Shown here: one piece after another, positions 31,010 through 39,339 of the stretch
Layout of the letters: every line of letters starts with the position of its first letter
Position numbering within the stretch: position 1 is the stretch's first letter
NCBI GenBank assembly: GCA_963813895.1
Contig: CAWFAS010000001.1
Location: 434,001 to 498,000, forward strand
Source: DASZWJ01 sp963813895
GTDB lineage: Bacteria; Pseudomonadota; Gammaproteobacteria; JAURND01
Length of the DNA stretch: 64,000 nucleotides
Direction: 5' to 3'
Notes under the pieces: generated by a model
What the model was told of the DNA's origin: nothing
Seen by the model: the letters and a program-made list of their open reading frames with translations, nothing else
Database searches by the model: none
Program-made: the position numbers and the translations under genes

Positions 31010-31957
31010 TTAACTGAAATAGGTTTTTCCCGGCAATAAATACGGTTTCCGGGAGTGAATAAAATCAGCAATCGCCAAAGGCTTGCCTCCGGGCAGCTGC
31101 ACTTTGAGCAATCGCAATAACCCCTCTCCAGTGGCAATGTCTAATCCTGCGGGATTGACGGAAAATAAAGTACCAGGAGCCATCTGTGAACTGCTCTCGG
31201 GGAGCGCTATGGCATGCCAGATACGTAGTAGGCCCTGATCCCATTCAGTAAAGGCGATCGGCCAAGGATTAAAAGCCCGTACTTTTCTGGCCAAATTTAA
31301 GGCCGGTTGCGACCAATCCAACTTGGCCTCGGCTTTGTCTAACTTAGCAGCATAAATAGCATCGGCATTATTTTGCTTTATAGGATGTAAGCCACTCAGT
31401 TCCAGTTGATCAAGGGTCTTAACCAATAAATCAGCACCCAGCTGGGATAAGCGCTGGGTTAATGTCTCACCCGTATCTTCTGGCTGAATCTTGGAGGTAG
31501 TTTTATTCAACATATCACCGGTATCCCAACCTTGATCAAGTTGCATAATAGTCACACCGGTCTCAGTATCTCCAGCTTCAATAGCACGTACAACAGGTGC
31601 GGCTCCCCGCCAACGAGGAAGTAAGGATGGGTGTACATTGATGCAGCCATAGCGAGGAGTTTCTAATATCGGTTTAGGTAATAACAAACCGTATACGACT
31701 ACCGCCATCACATCAGCACCCAATGCAGCGAATTGTTGTTGTTCTGGTAAATTGCGTAAACTGGCCGGTTGGTAAAGTGGTAGCTGATAACGTAATGCTG
31801 TTTCTTTGACTGGGCTAGGCTTGAGCTTGAGACCACGTCCGGCAGGTCGGTCAGGTTGAGTGTATACAGCAATGATTTGGTGTTTAGAACGCAACAGGGC
31901 TTCTAATGAATCCACGGCGAATTCTGAGGTACCAGCAAAAACAATTTTTAAAGTCAT
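31010..31957 (-). CDS. fmt: Methionyl-tRNA formyltransferase
   Basis: Fmt formylates initiator Met-tRNA using 10-formyltetrahydrofolate. The 315-residue protein begins LKIVFAGTSEFAVDSLEALL. It contains CINVHPSLLPRWRGAAPV with the catalytic Asn-His pair, and QLDQGWDTGDML with the catalytic aspartate. The C-terminal tRNA-binding domain starts near residue 205 (KLDWSQPALNLARKVRAFNPWP). It is downstream of def by 47 bp, the common def-fmt order. It should work with peptide deformylase in the N-formylmethionine cycle. Confidence 0.96.
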   Translation of the reverse strand: MTLKIVFAGTSEFAVDSLEALLRSKHQIIAVYTQPDRPAGRGLKLKPSPVKETALRYQLPLYQPASLRNLPEQQQFAALGADVMAVVVYGLLLPKPILETPRYGCINVHPSLLPRWRGAAPVVRAIEAGDTETGVTIMQLDQGWDTGDMLNKTTSKIQPEDTGETLTQRLSQLGADLLVKTLDQLELSGLHPIKQNNADAIYAAKLDKAEAKLDWSQPALNLARKVRAFNPWPIAFTEWDQGLLRIWHAIALPESSSQMAPGTLFSVNPAGLDIATGEGLLRLLKVQLPGGKPLAIADFIHSRKPYLLPGKTYFS

Positions 31958-32004
31958 TATTATTAATACTCAAGCCCCAAGACACTGTAAAACAGTGCCT
32001 TAGT

Positions 32005-32520
32005 TCAATTATTTTCCCAACGCTTATGCTTGGCAAATTTTTTATCTACACGCTCGCGTTTGAGCCGGGAAAGACGGTCTATAAAAATTACCCCATTTAA
32101 GTGGTCCAGTTCGTGTTGGATGCATTTGGCCATAAAACCTTCTGCTTCTAATTCTAAAGGTTTGCCAAAGCGGTCCTGGGCGCGAACTTTTATTTTACTG
32201 GCGCGCTGGACTTTTTCGTAAACACCGGCTATCGACATGCACGCCTCACCCTCAATCATAGTGCCTTCAGCATGGATAATTTCAGCATTGACTAGGCATA
32301 GCGGTTGGTTTTTTTCCGCTGAGAAATCAATAACGGTTATATGTTTGGGGTGTTGCATATCTAACTGGGTGGCAGCTAAAGCCGCACAATTTTCAGTGCC
32401 ATAGTGAGTTTCAAACATGTTATCAATGATCTTCTGTAATTCAGCATCAAACTCGGTCACGCGCTCAGCTTTTATATTTAAACGGGTATTCGGATATTGG
32501 AGTATGTTTAGCTTAGTCAT
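32005..32520 (-). CDS. def: Peptide deformylase
   Basis: Def removes the formyl group from nascent proteins. The 171-residue protein shows the three class motifs in variant form: CAALAATQLD (normally GxGLAAxQ), GEACMS containing the cysteine ligand (normally EGCLS), and QHELDHLNG with the two histidines and catalytic glutamate. The metal ligands and glutamate are kept. Substitution of glycines in motifs 1 and 2 is atypical of the main gammaproteobacterial enzyme, so this could be a divergent or secondary Def, although the def-fmt operon position argues that it is the housekeeping copy. Confidence 0.93.
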   Translation of the reverse strand: MTKLNILQYPNTRLNIKAERVTEFDAELQKIIDNMFETHYGTENCAALAATQLDMQHPKHITVIDFSAEKNQPLCLVNAEIIHAEGTMIEGEACMSIAGVYEKVQRASKIKVRAQDRFGKPLELEAEGFMAKCIQHELDHLNGVIFIDRLSRLKRERVDKKFAKHKRWENN

Positions 32521-32587
32521 AGCGGTTTCTTAAGAGCTGATATTTTCTTTGTTATAATCGAAGGGTCTAATTTACGGCGCTGTCGTC

Positions 32588-32671
32588 CTGAGCGTACCGA
32601 GCCGCGACCGTTAGGGAGCGTTTATTGGAGAACGTAAACGCTCCCTAACGGTCGCGGCTCGGTACGCTCAG
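32588..32671. repeat. Perfect 37-bp inverted repeat (CTCCCTAACGGTCGC family)
   Basis: Arms 32588-32624 and 32635-32671 are exact complements around a 10-base loop. They contain TACCGAGCCGCGACCGTTAG. Related copies occur at 19631-19665 and 37679-37740. It follows the ahcY stop and could terminate that gene, but it lacks a T-run and is better regarded as an interspersed palindromic repeat. Confidence 0.88.
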
Positions 32672-32692
32672 CAATGACAGCAAAGCCTTCAG

Positions 32693-34006
32693 TTAGTAGC
32701 GGTAATGATCTGGTTTATACGGCCCTTTCACAGAGATTTTTAGGTAATCAACTTGTGCAGGAGTTAATTCTGTCAATTGAACGCCGAGCTTGTCCAAATG
32801 CAGGCGCGCCACATGTTCATCCAGGTGTTTAGGTAACACGTAAACATCTGTCTGGTATTTGCCAGTATTTTGCCACAGTTCAATCTGGGCCAATACTTGA
32901 TTAGTGAAAGAGGTGGACATCACAAAACTGGGATGACCATCACCGCAACCTAAATTAACTAGACGGCCTTCAGCCAGCACAATAATGCGTTTTCCATCTG
33001 GGAATACCACTAAATCTACTTGCGGTTTCACGTTAATCCATTGGTATTTGCGTAGGCCGGCAATATCAATTTCGATATCAAAATGCCCAATGTTGCACAC
33101 TACGGCACCATCATGCATTTTGTACATATGATCATGAGTAATTACATTTACATTTCCAGTCGCGGTAACAAAAATATCAGCATGAGGCACTGCATTTTCC
33201 ATGGTGATGACCCGATAACCTTCCATGGCCGCCTGCAATGCGCAGATAGGATCAATCTCAGTGATCCAGACAGTAGCGCCTAAACTGCGTAAAGCCTGTG
33301 CGCAACCCTTGCCCACTTCACCAAAGCCAGCGATAACAGCAATTTTTCCAGCTATCATCACATTGGTGGCGCGTTTGATGCCGTCTAGTAGCGATTCACG
33401 GGCACCATATAAGTTATCAAATTTAGATTTGGTTACAGAATCATTAACATTGATCGCAGGCATCTTCAGTAGGCCTTCTTTGGCCATTTCGTATAAACGT
33501 TTTACACCCGTGGTGGTTTCTTCGGATACACCTTTGATATCACCTAATAGTTGCGGGTATTTTTGATGAACGATCTGTGTCAAATCGCCGCCATCGTCCA
33601 ATAATAAGTTAGGCTGCCAGCCTTCTGGGCCAAATAAAGTTTGCTCAATACACCATTCATATTCTTCATCAGTTTCGCCCTTCCAGGCAAAAACCGGAAC
33701 CCCAGCGACAGCCATAGCGGCAGCAGCAGTGTCTTGAGTAGAAAAGATATTGCACGATGACCAGCGAACTTCTGCGCCCAGTGCTAATAAAGTTTCGATC
33801 AAGACGGCCGTTTCTTTAGTCATGTGCAGGCAGCCTGCAATTCGCGCGCCTTTTAAGGGTTGTTGAGGGCCATAGTCAGCACGCAACGACATAAGACCTG
33901 GCATGTCAATTTCTGCCAGGTTAATTTCTTGGCGGCCTATTTCCGCAAGGCTGATATTAGCTACCTTATAATCAGAATTTACTTTCTCGGCAGTCATTGC
34001 GTGCAT
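32693..34006 (-). CDS. ahcY: S-adenosylhomocysteine hydrolase
   Basis: AhcY splits S-adenosylhomocysteine into homocysteine and adenosine, relieving product inhibition of methyltransferases. The 437-residue protein has substrate-binding GCLHMTKETAVLIETL, the active-site segment NVNDSVTKSKFDN with the NAD-contact lysine, and the Rossmann loop AVIAGFGEVGKGCAQALR. HPSFVMSTSFTNQVLAQ follows, and it ends KPDHYRY, the standard C terminus that reaches the neighbouring subunit. It stands alone, divergent from ychF across a 248-bp spacer. I see no SAH riboswitch there. Confidence 0.97.
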   Translation of the reverse strand: MHAMTAEKVNSDYKVANISLAEIGRQEINLAEIDMPGLMSLRADYGPQQPLKGARIAGCLHMTKETAVLIETLLALGAEVRWSSCNIFSTQDTAAAAMAVAGVPVFAWKGETDEEYEWCIEQTLFGPEGWQPNLLLDDGGDLTQIVHQKYPQLLGDIKGVSEETTTGVKRLYEMAKEGLLKMPAINVNDSVTKSKFDNLYGARESLLDGIKRATNVMIAGKIAVIAGFGEVGKGCAQALRSLGATVWITEIDPICALQAAMEGYRVITMENAVPHADIFVTATGNVNVITHDHMYKMHDGAVVCNIGHFDIEIDIAGLRKYQWINVKPQVDLVVFPDGKRIIVLAEGRLVNLGCGDGHPSFVMSTSFTNQVLAQIELWQNTGKYQTDVYVLPKHLDEHVARLHLDKLGVQLTELTPAQVDYLKISVKGPYKPDHYRY

Positions 34007-34254
34007 GAGTATTCTCGCATAGTTAATCTGTGGGAGGGAGGATCGTCAAATTTCCCCTGATCAGCCATTCTAGCTTACTCAAAAAAGCTTGCCAACCAGT
34101 AGAGCACCAGTAGAGCTAATTAATCAGTTGTAAAGCGCGGGTTAAATTCTTATTGAACCAGGAATTACCAAATAAGTTGATATCTGATACCATCGCTTTC
34201 CCCCTAATATAAAAATTATTATTGCACAACCCCTAAGACAACGGAGAAATTTAG

Positions 34255-35346
34255 ATGGGTTTTAAATGCGGTATCGTTGGACTTCCAAATGTTGGCAAAT
34301 CTACTTTGTTCAATGCAATAACTAAAGCGGGTGCTGAGGCTGCGAATTACCCTTTTTGTACCATTGAGCCTAATATTGGCATTGTGCCTGTTCCTGATCC
34401 GCGCCTAACCATGCTCGCGGAAATTGCCCATCCAGAAAAAATAATTCCAGCGACCATGAAGTTTGTAGACATTGCTGGATTAGTGTCAGGGGCTGCCAAA
34501 GGGGAAGGGTTGGGCAATAAGTTTCTAGCTAATATCCGTGAGACACAAGCAATCGCACATGTGGTGCGGTGTTTTGAGGATACAGATGTGGTGCATGTGT
34601 CAGGCCACATTAATCCACTGGCAGATATTGAGGTTATCAATACCGAATTAGCCCTTGCTGATTTGGAATCAGTAGAGAAAGCCTTGTTCAAGGCAGCAAA
34701 GGCAGCCAAGAGTGGTGATAAACAAAGTATCGCGGAACAGACTTTATTGACGAAAGTAAGTGCCCACCTCGATGCGGGTAGGCCGGTACGCAATATGACA
34801 CTCGACGCTAATGAACAGCTAATCCTAAGTGCGTTGCAATTACTGACCGCCAAACCCACACTGTATATTGCTAACGTCACTGAACACGGGTTTACTAATA
34901 ATCCTCATCTAACAGTTGTACAGCAGCTTGCCCAACAAGAGGGAGCTATCGTTGTGCCGGTATGTGCGACGTTAGAATCCGAAATAGCAGAATTGGCCGA
35001 TAGTGATAAAGGAGAATTTTTAGCAAGTATGGGTTTAGAAGAACCGGGACTGGATCGAGTCATTCATGCAGGTTATCGATTATTAGGATTGCAAACCTAT
35101 TTTACTGCCGGAGTTAAAGAAGTGCGAGCTTGGACAATTCCATTAGCTTGTACAGCCCCCCAGGCAGCTGGTGTCATCCATTCAGATTTTGAAAAGGGAT
35201 TTATTCGCGCTGAAGTTATTGCGTATGAAGATTTTATTCGTTGTAAAGGGGAGCTGGGAGCCAAAGAGGCGGGTAAGCTGCGGCTAGAAGGTAAGGATTA
35301 TATGGTTCAGGATGGCGATGTAATGCATTTTAGGTTTAATGTTTAA
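34255..35346 (+). CDS. ychF: Redox-regulated ribosome-binding ATPase YchF
   Basis: YchF/OLA1 is an Obg-family P-loop protein that prefers ATP and binds ribosomes. The 363 residues start MGFKCGIVGLPNVGKSTLFNA (G1), with FVDIAGLVSGAAKGEGLGN as the G3 region, a coiled-coil insertion around 120-200 and a C-terminal TGS domain (LQTYFTAGVKEVRAWTI… VMHFRFNV). GGAGAAATTTAG precedes the ATG. It appears monocistronic. Confidence 0.96.
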   Translation: MGFKCGIVGLPNVGKSTLFNAITKAGAEAANYPFCTIEPNIGIVPVPDPRLTMLAEIAHPEKIIPATMKFVDIAGLVSGAAKGEGLGNKFLANIRETQAIAHVVRCFEDTDVVHVSGHINPLADIEVINTELALADLESVEKALFKAAKAAKSGDKQSIAEQTLLTKVSAHLDAGRPVRNMTLDANEQLILSALQLLTAKPTLYIANVTEHGFTNNPHLTVVQQLAQQEGAIVVPVCATLESEIAELADSDKGEFLASMGLEEPGLDRVIHAGYRLLGLQTYFTAGVKEVRAWTIPLACTAPQAAGVIHSDFEKGFIRAEVIAYEDFIRCKGELGAKEAGKLRLEGKDYMVQDGDVMHFRFNV

Positions 35347-35376
35347 GGTGTACGCTCAGGATGACAACATTAAAAA

Positions 35377-35772
35377 TCATTTAACAATTTTCAAGTTAGG
35401 TTTGCCATGTTTTTGGGGGGGAGACTTGTCGGACTCTCCGTCACCTTCTTCTGTAGAGGTGGGCTCCTCAGGAAACGCTATTCCCTGCCCGTTTTCTTTA
35501 GCATAGATGGCAGTAACGGCCTCGGTTGGGACATAAACTTGTCGTGGGACACCGGCAAAACGTGCGCTAAACTCAATAGCATCATTTCCTAACAGCAGTC
35601 CATGCACCGCCTGGGCGGCTATGTTTAAAATAATTTGATCATCTTTGATGTGTTCTTGTGGAACCATGCACCCTGGTAAGATTGTATTCACTACCAAATA
35701 AGGGGTCATGCCGTTATCGGATAACCACTCATATATGGCGCGTATTAGATAAGGTTTATTTGAGGTCATCAT
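35377..35772 (-). CDS. sspB: ClpXP adaptor SspB
   Basis: SspB tethers ssrA-tagged proteins from stalled ribosomes to ClpX. The 131-residue protein has the folded N-terminal part NKPYLIRAIYEWLSDNGMTPYLVVNT and AQAVHGLLLGNDAIEFSARFAG. A flexible acidic linker leads to the short C-terminal ClpX-binding peptide KPNLKIVK, close to the canonical ending. It overlaps the sspA stop by 17 bases and is in the usual sspA-sspB operon. Confidence 0.95.
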   Translation of the reverse strand: MMTSNKPYLIRAIYEWLSDNGMTPYLVVNTILPGCMVPQEHIKDDQIILNIAAQAVHGLLLGNDAIEFSARFAGVPRQVYVPTEAVTAIYAKENGQGIAFPEEPTSTEEGDGESDKSPPQKHGKPNLKIVK

Positions 35773-36394
35773 TAGCTGCTCTCAGTTCGCGTTCGGCCTC
35801 TGTCAGGCTAGCCTGAAAAGAATCTCTTTTAAACATACGTTTAGCATAAGTAGCTACTGGTTTTGCGCGGGGTAGTAAGGAGATTCCCAGCACAGGTAAC
35901 CGCCACAATAAGGGAGCTATACAGCAATCTACGAGGGTGAATTCATCGCTTAGAAAATAAGGAGCATCATTAAAAACCGGGGCGAGTCGAATCAAGCTTT
36001 CTTGTAATTCTTTACGTGCGGCATCAGCATCTTTTTTGTTAGAACTCTCAATGCGTTCTGCCAGGCTATACCAGTCTTGTTCTATTCGATACATCATTAA
36101 GCGGCTTTTGGCGCGCGCAACCGGATAGACAGGTAACAGAGGTGGATGTGGAAAGCGTTCATCCAGGTATTCCATGATGATGTTTGATTGATAGAGTACC
36201 AGGTCGCGGTCAACTAATGTAGGTAAAGTATTATAAGGATTCAGGTGTACCAGGTCTTCCGGTAATTGGTGGTTACTGACGCTGAGTATATCCACTGTTA
36301 CGTCTTTTTCAGCAAGCACTATTCGTACGCGGTGACTATGCAAATCCAAGTCCCCCGAGTAAAGGGTCATCACAGATCGTCTCACAGCTGTCAC
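35756..36394 (-). CDS. sspA: Stringent starvation protein A
   Basis: SspA is a glutathione-S-transferase-fold RNA polymerase-associated regulator of starvation and stress genes. Residues after the start read RRSVMTLYSGDLDLHSHRVRIVLAEKDV, matching the family, with NPYNTLPTLVDRDLVLYQSNIIMEYLDERFPHPPL as the thioredoxin-like half. I choose GTG 36394 because AAGGAG lies about six bases upstream; the longer frame starts at an upstream TTG with no site. That gives 212 residues. In Legionella SspA/SspB lie in the growth-phase regulatory network. It follows tRNA-Gln and rpsI on the same strand. Confidence 0.94.
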   Translation of the reverse strand: MTAVRRSVMTLYSGDLDLHSHRVRIVLAEKDVTVDILSVSNHQLPEDLVHLNPYNTLPTLVDRDLVLYQSNIIMEYLDERFPHPPLLPVYPVARAKSRLMMYRIEQDWYSLAERIESSNKKDADAARKELQESLIRLAPVFNDAPYFLSDEFTLVDCCIAPLLWRLPVLGISLLPRAKPVATYAKRMFKRDSFQASLTEAERELRAANDDLK

Positions 36395-36520
36395 ACTATT
36401 CTCCTTAAAGTCTTCCAAAATGCAGGAATCATCCGCTATTTTTCGAAAAGAAATTTACCGGGCTTCATTCCGGCTTACATTGTGATACCAGATGCGTTTG
36501 AGAAAACCAGCACCAGGGGA

Positions 36521-36594
36521 TGGCTGGGGGACTAGGATTCGAACCTAGGTTGGCGGAGTCAGAGTCCGCAGTCCTACCGCTAGACGATCCCCCA
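36521..36594 (-). tRNA. tRNA-Gln (CTG)
   Basis: The minus strand gives a full cloverleaf: acceptor TGGGGGA paired with TCCCCCA, anticodon stem GCGGA/TCCGC with loop CTCTGAC (anticodon CTG), T arm CCTAGGTTCGAATCCTAGT, discriminator G and encoded CCA. The weak first U-A pair is typical of glutamine tRNAs. It lies between rpsI and sspA. Confidence 0.94.
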
Positions 36595-36658
36595 AATCGT
36601 TTGCTCATTGTAAGCGTTCAGTCTGATGGTAGCCTGCAACCAAGAACATTTGTGAATT

Positions 36659-37090
36659 TTAACGTTTGGAGTATTGTGGTGCTTTACGCGCTTTGTGTAA
36701 TCCTACTTTCTTACGTTCTACTACGCGTGGATCTCTAGTCACAAAACCAGCTTGCCGTAAGATTTTACGCCAGGAAAGTGGGCCACCCGATGTGCTTTCG
36801 CCACCCTCTTCGTCATAATCAATCAGTGCGCGAGCGATGCCATGACGTATGGCTCCTGCCTGGCCACTAGCTCCACCGCCAGCAACAGTAACATATAGAT
36901 CAAATTTGTTTAAAATATCCAGCGCTGCTAACGGTTGGCGGACGACCATGCGGGAAGTTTCTCGACCAAAATAATCTTCAAGTGAACGCTTGTTAACTGT
37001 AATGCGACCTTGGCCAGGTTGGATAAAAACACGGGCACTGGCAACTTTGCGCCGCCCGGTTCCGTAATGTTTCGCAATGCTTGTTGCCAT
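36659..37090 (-). CDS. rpsI: 30S ribosomal protein S9
   Basis: The sequence is S9: YGTGRRKVASARVFIQPGQG, DYFGRETSRMVVRQPL, GGGASGQAGAIRHGIARAL, and the C-terminal tail KAPQYSKR that reaches the P-site tRNA. It is 143 residues, about 13 longer than usual. The extra residues are at ~94-106, a Gly/Ser/Glu-rich stretch (EEGGESTSGGPLS) inserted in the DYDE…LR loop. The insertion is in frame and the rest is intact. It lies three bases after rplM in the normal rplM-rpsI operon. Confidence 0.97.
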   Translation of the reverse strand: MATSIAKHYGTGRRKVASARVFIQPGQGRITVNKRSLEDYFGRETSRMVVRQPLAALDILNKFDLYVTVAGGGASGQAGAIRHGIARALIDYDEEGGESTSGGPLSWRKILRQAGFVTRDPRVVERKKVGLHKARKAPQYSKR

Positions 37091-37093
37091 TGA

Positions 37094-37528
37094 TTATTCC
37101 TCTATATCTAATTTCTTGGGAGTTTGAGCTTGATGAGGATGATTGCTTCCTACGTAGGCTTTAAGTTTCTTAAACATTTGTTTTCCTAAAGAATTTTTAG
37201 GAAGCATACCTTTTACTGCTTTCTCCAACACTAATCGCGGATCTTTATTCATTAAATCCTGAAGATTGATTGAGCGTAGTCCACCAGGATATCCGGTATT
37301 ATGGTAGTAAATTTTATCCTGCATTTTTTTACCAGTGACGCTAAGTTTTTCTACATTAACAACGACGATATAATCGCCGGTATCAACATGAGGTGTGTAT
37401 GTCGCCTTATGTTTGCCGCGAAGTCGGCGGGCGATTTCAGTTGAAAGGCGGCCCAGTGTTTTATTGCTGGCGTCAACTAAGTACCAGTCATTTTGTGCTG
37501 TATCCGCATTTGCATTGTAAGTTCCCAT
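37094..37528 (-). CDS. rplM: 50S ribosomal protein L13
   Basis: L13 binds 23S rRNA early in large-subunit assembly. The 144 residues include DWYLVDASNKTLGRLSTEIARRLRGKHK, the family's start, followed by GDYIVVVNVEKLSVTGKK and KAVKGMLPKNSLGKQMFKKLKAY. It heads the rplM-rpsI operon. CTCCGG-type sequence close upstream of the ATG and a ~150-bp leader separate it from the repeat at 37679. Confidence 0.97.
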   Translation of the reverse strand: MGTYNANADTAQNDWYLVDASNKTLGRLSTEIARRLRGKHKATYTPHVDTGDYIVVVNVEKLSVTGKKMQDKIYYHNTGYPGGLRSINLQDLMNKDPRLVLEKAVKGMLPKNSLGKQMFKKLKAYVGSNHPHQAQTPKKLDIEE

Positions 37529-37678
37529 AAACTGCTCCGGAAAGTCTAAAAATCAAATTTGCTGTGCCCTGTGGTAACGCCACAAAGCCGCTTGTGTGTA
37601 TTGAGGGCGGTAAATCTTACCCGAGTTGCGGCGAACTTACAACCCATATGATCTCCTTGCTTTCCCCTGCGAGGGTTT

Positions 37679-37740
37679 AGCGAGCCGCGACCCTTTAGGG
37701 AGCGTTTATTGGCGCAACGTGAACGGTCGCGGCTCGGTAA
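37679..37740. repeat. Imperfect CTCCCTAACGGTCGC-family palindrome
   Basis: AGCGAGCCGCGACC…AGGGAGCGTTTATTGG and the inverted GAACGGTCGCGGCTCGG form an imperfect hairpin related to 32588-32671. It lies upstream of rplM. The rest of the 563-bp spacer 37529-38091 holds the rplM leader and an AT-rich stretch that must contain promoters; no other gene is supported. Confidence 0.7.
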
Positions 37741-38091
37741 GAAGGTAACTAAAGGTGGGCGGTAGTAATAATAAGGTATTTATATATTGCGCAGGCGCCC
37801 GAAGAGTTAAAATTTGCTCGTTGCAAGTTAGGGAATGGGAAACGGACTGTGGTATGGTTTTCTGTTAAAAAAACCGCATAAAATAGCATCTTTTGCGTGC
37901 ATTCTGTTGACAATGATGATATGGTTCCGCGTGATTTTTTAGCCCTTTTAATGATAGTAGGGCAGTAGTATAGTTTTCCGCGTAGTCATTAAGAACGATT
38001 AAGTAACTGGACTTATCCAGGCAATTCAGGACTTGAGCAGGGCTTATTGCGCATAAGCCTGTTTAATTTAAACTTAAAGAGGACTTTTCAT

Positions 38092-38517
38092 ATGGCAATA
38101 ACCAAAAAATCTTCGAAAAAACCACCATTAGTAAAAAAACCAACGATCAAAAAAACAGTTAAACCTGTTGCAAAAGCAAAAGCTCCCGCTAAAAAAACTG
38201 CATTGGCAGTAAAAGAACCTTTTACTAAGTCGCAGATAATTAGTTATCTTTGTACCTCCACCGAGCTAAAGAAAAAAGATGTCGCTGCTTTGTTTGAAGC
38301 CGTGACCGATCTGATGGAGGCTCATTTAAGTAAAAAAGGTCCAGGTGAATTCAATTTAATTGGCTTATTAAAATGCCGTGTGATTCACAAGCCCCCGACT
38401 AAAGCGAGGAACGGTGTTAACCCATTCACTGGTCAACCCACTGTGTTTCCCGCAAAACCCGCGCGCAATGTGCTGAAGGTGCGACCTCTAAAGAAACTCA
38501 AAGAATTGGTGGCTTAA
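38092..38517 (+). CDS. HU/IHF-family DNA-binding protein with lysine-rich tail
   Basis: This 141-residue protein combines an N-terminal basic tail (~45 residues of Lys, Ala, Pro and Thr with KKP and PAKK runs) with an HU/IHF-type fold. The fold runs FTKSQIISYLCTSTELKKKDVAALFEAVTDLM, then GEFNLIGLLKCRV and the beta-arm region KARNGVNPFTGQP. The NPFTG turn replaces the usual NPxT arm tip. I start at ATG 38092, with AGAGGA upstream; the longer frame from 38047 has no ribosome site. It is probably a nucleoid protein with a histone-like tail. It is monocistronic. Confidence 0.88.
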   Translation: MAITKKSSKKPPLVKKPTIKKTVKPVAKAKAPAKKTALAVKEPFTKSQIISYLCTSTELKKKDVAALFEAVTDLMEAHLSKKGPGEFNLIGLLKCRVIHKPPTKARNGVNPFTGQPTVFPAKPARNVLKVRPLKKLKELVA

Positions 38518-38588
38518 GCAGTTGCTGGATGCCCAGCGCCACCTTTCCGTCGGTGGGGCCGGGCTTCATTTCAGGATCTCGTGGTATT

Positions 38589-38804
38589 ATGAAAACATTC
38601 GAAATCAACAACCTTGAGCTTAAGCTTGATGCGCTAGTGCGTGAATACTATAAAATTCTAAAAGAAAATAAGTATCTGCGTGAACAACTGGCTACGCTTA
38701 AACAAGATCACGGTGTGTTAGCCGATAAAAATCAATTGGCGGTCACCAAGATTAAACACGTTATTAGTCAACTAAGAGACGAAATCCATGAGCGAATCCT
38801 ATAA
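38589..38804 (+). CDS. ZapB-like coiled-coil protein (TIGR02449-type)
   Basis: From ATG 38589 the product is 71 residues, almost entirely a coiled coil (NNLELKLDALVREYYKILKENKYLREQLATL…). It matches the small ZapB-like family found directly upstream of zapA in many gammaproteobacteria. ZapB-type proteins stabilise the division ring. The upstream in-frame ATG at 38529 adds residues that do not look like the family. Its end overlaps the zapA start by 17 bases. Confidence 0.8.
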   Translation: MKTFEINNLELKLDALVREYYKILKENKYLREQLATLKQDHGVLADKNQLAVTKIKHVISQLRDEIHERIL

Positions 38805-39090
38805 TACGGTTTCCCTCAGTATTCTGGGCAAAATTTATAAAGTGAAATGTCCGCCAGAAAAAATTGCTGAGTTGCGGGAATCAGCACAATATCTAGAAGA
38901 TAAAATGCGAAAACTGGCACAGACAGCGAAAATAATGGGTGCAGACCGGCTCGCAGTAATTGCTGCATTGAATGTTGCGCATGAGCTGTTGCTGGAAAAG
39001 AAACAAGTGACTACCTACATGGATGCTATGAGCCGCCGCATTCGTGATTTACAAAATAAAATTGATGATACTTTAGCTGAATCTGATTAG
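38788..39090 (+). CDS. zapA: Cell division protein ZapA
   Basis: ZapA binds and bundles FtsZ filaments. The 100-residue protein starts with a beta-hairpin domain (VSLSILGKIYKVKCPPE), followed by a helical coiled-coil tail (LRESAQYLEDKMRKLAQ…). The motif GADRLAVIAALNVAHELL is typical. It precedes the 6S RNA gene and fau, the conserved gammaproteobacterial order. Confidence 0.94.
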   Translation: MSESYNTVSLSILGKIYKVKCPPEKIAELRESAQYLEDKMRKLAQTAKIMGADRLAVIAALNVAHELLLEKKQVTTYMDAMSRRIRDLQNKIDDTLAESD

Positions 39091-39114
39091 GGCTTCTGCA
39101 ACGACCTGCGACAT

Positions 39115-39143
39115 TTGTATAAAGCACCCATAAAAGCTATACT
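39115..39143 (+). promoter_or_regulatory. Promoter of 6S RNA
   Basis: TTGTAT (39115-39120) and TATACT (39138-39143) are separated by 17 bp, a good sigma-70 promoter. Initiation would fall near 39150, where the 6S RNA sequence begins. Confidence 0.75.
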
Positions 39144-39148
39144 CATAT

Positions 39149-39331
39149 TGCCTCTATAATATTTGCCAGCAGGTGAGTCATTCTTGAACCTATATTCATT
39201 TAGAGAGGGATTCAGATTGTGGCTACCGTTGAGCATGGCCAGTTTAACTGGCAAGCCTGAAGTAACCCTGAGAATCCCACCTGGACCTTCCGGTTCAGAT
39301 GTAACCCCTGCAAGCGGTATTCTGGAGGCAC
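39149..39331 (+). ncRNA. ssrS: 6S RNA
   Basis: 6S RNA mimics an open promoter and sequesters sigma-70 RNA polymerase in stationary phase. The location between zapA and fau is diagnostic in gammaproteobacteria. The 5' end (TGCCTCTATAATATTTGC) pairs with the 3' end (GCAAGCGGTATTCTGGAGGCA) to close the long terminal stem, and inner segments form the interrupted hairpin around a central bulge. The length of ~183 nt is normal. The 3' end provides GGAGG, the likely ribosome site of fau. Confidence 0.88.
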
Positions 39332-39339
39332 ATTTCTGA

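Noticed and set aside
30040..31137. Long version of the alpha/beta hydrolase starting at 31137
   Set aside because: The extra 46 residues lie inside fmt in another frame and are cysteine-rich and unlike the family; start 30999 was chosen.
34007..34254. Possible SAH riboswitch upstream of ahcY
   Set aside because: I could not see the conserved core or pairing expected of the motif.
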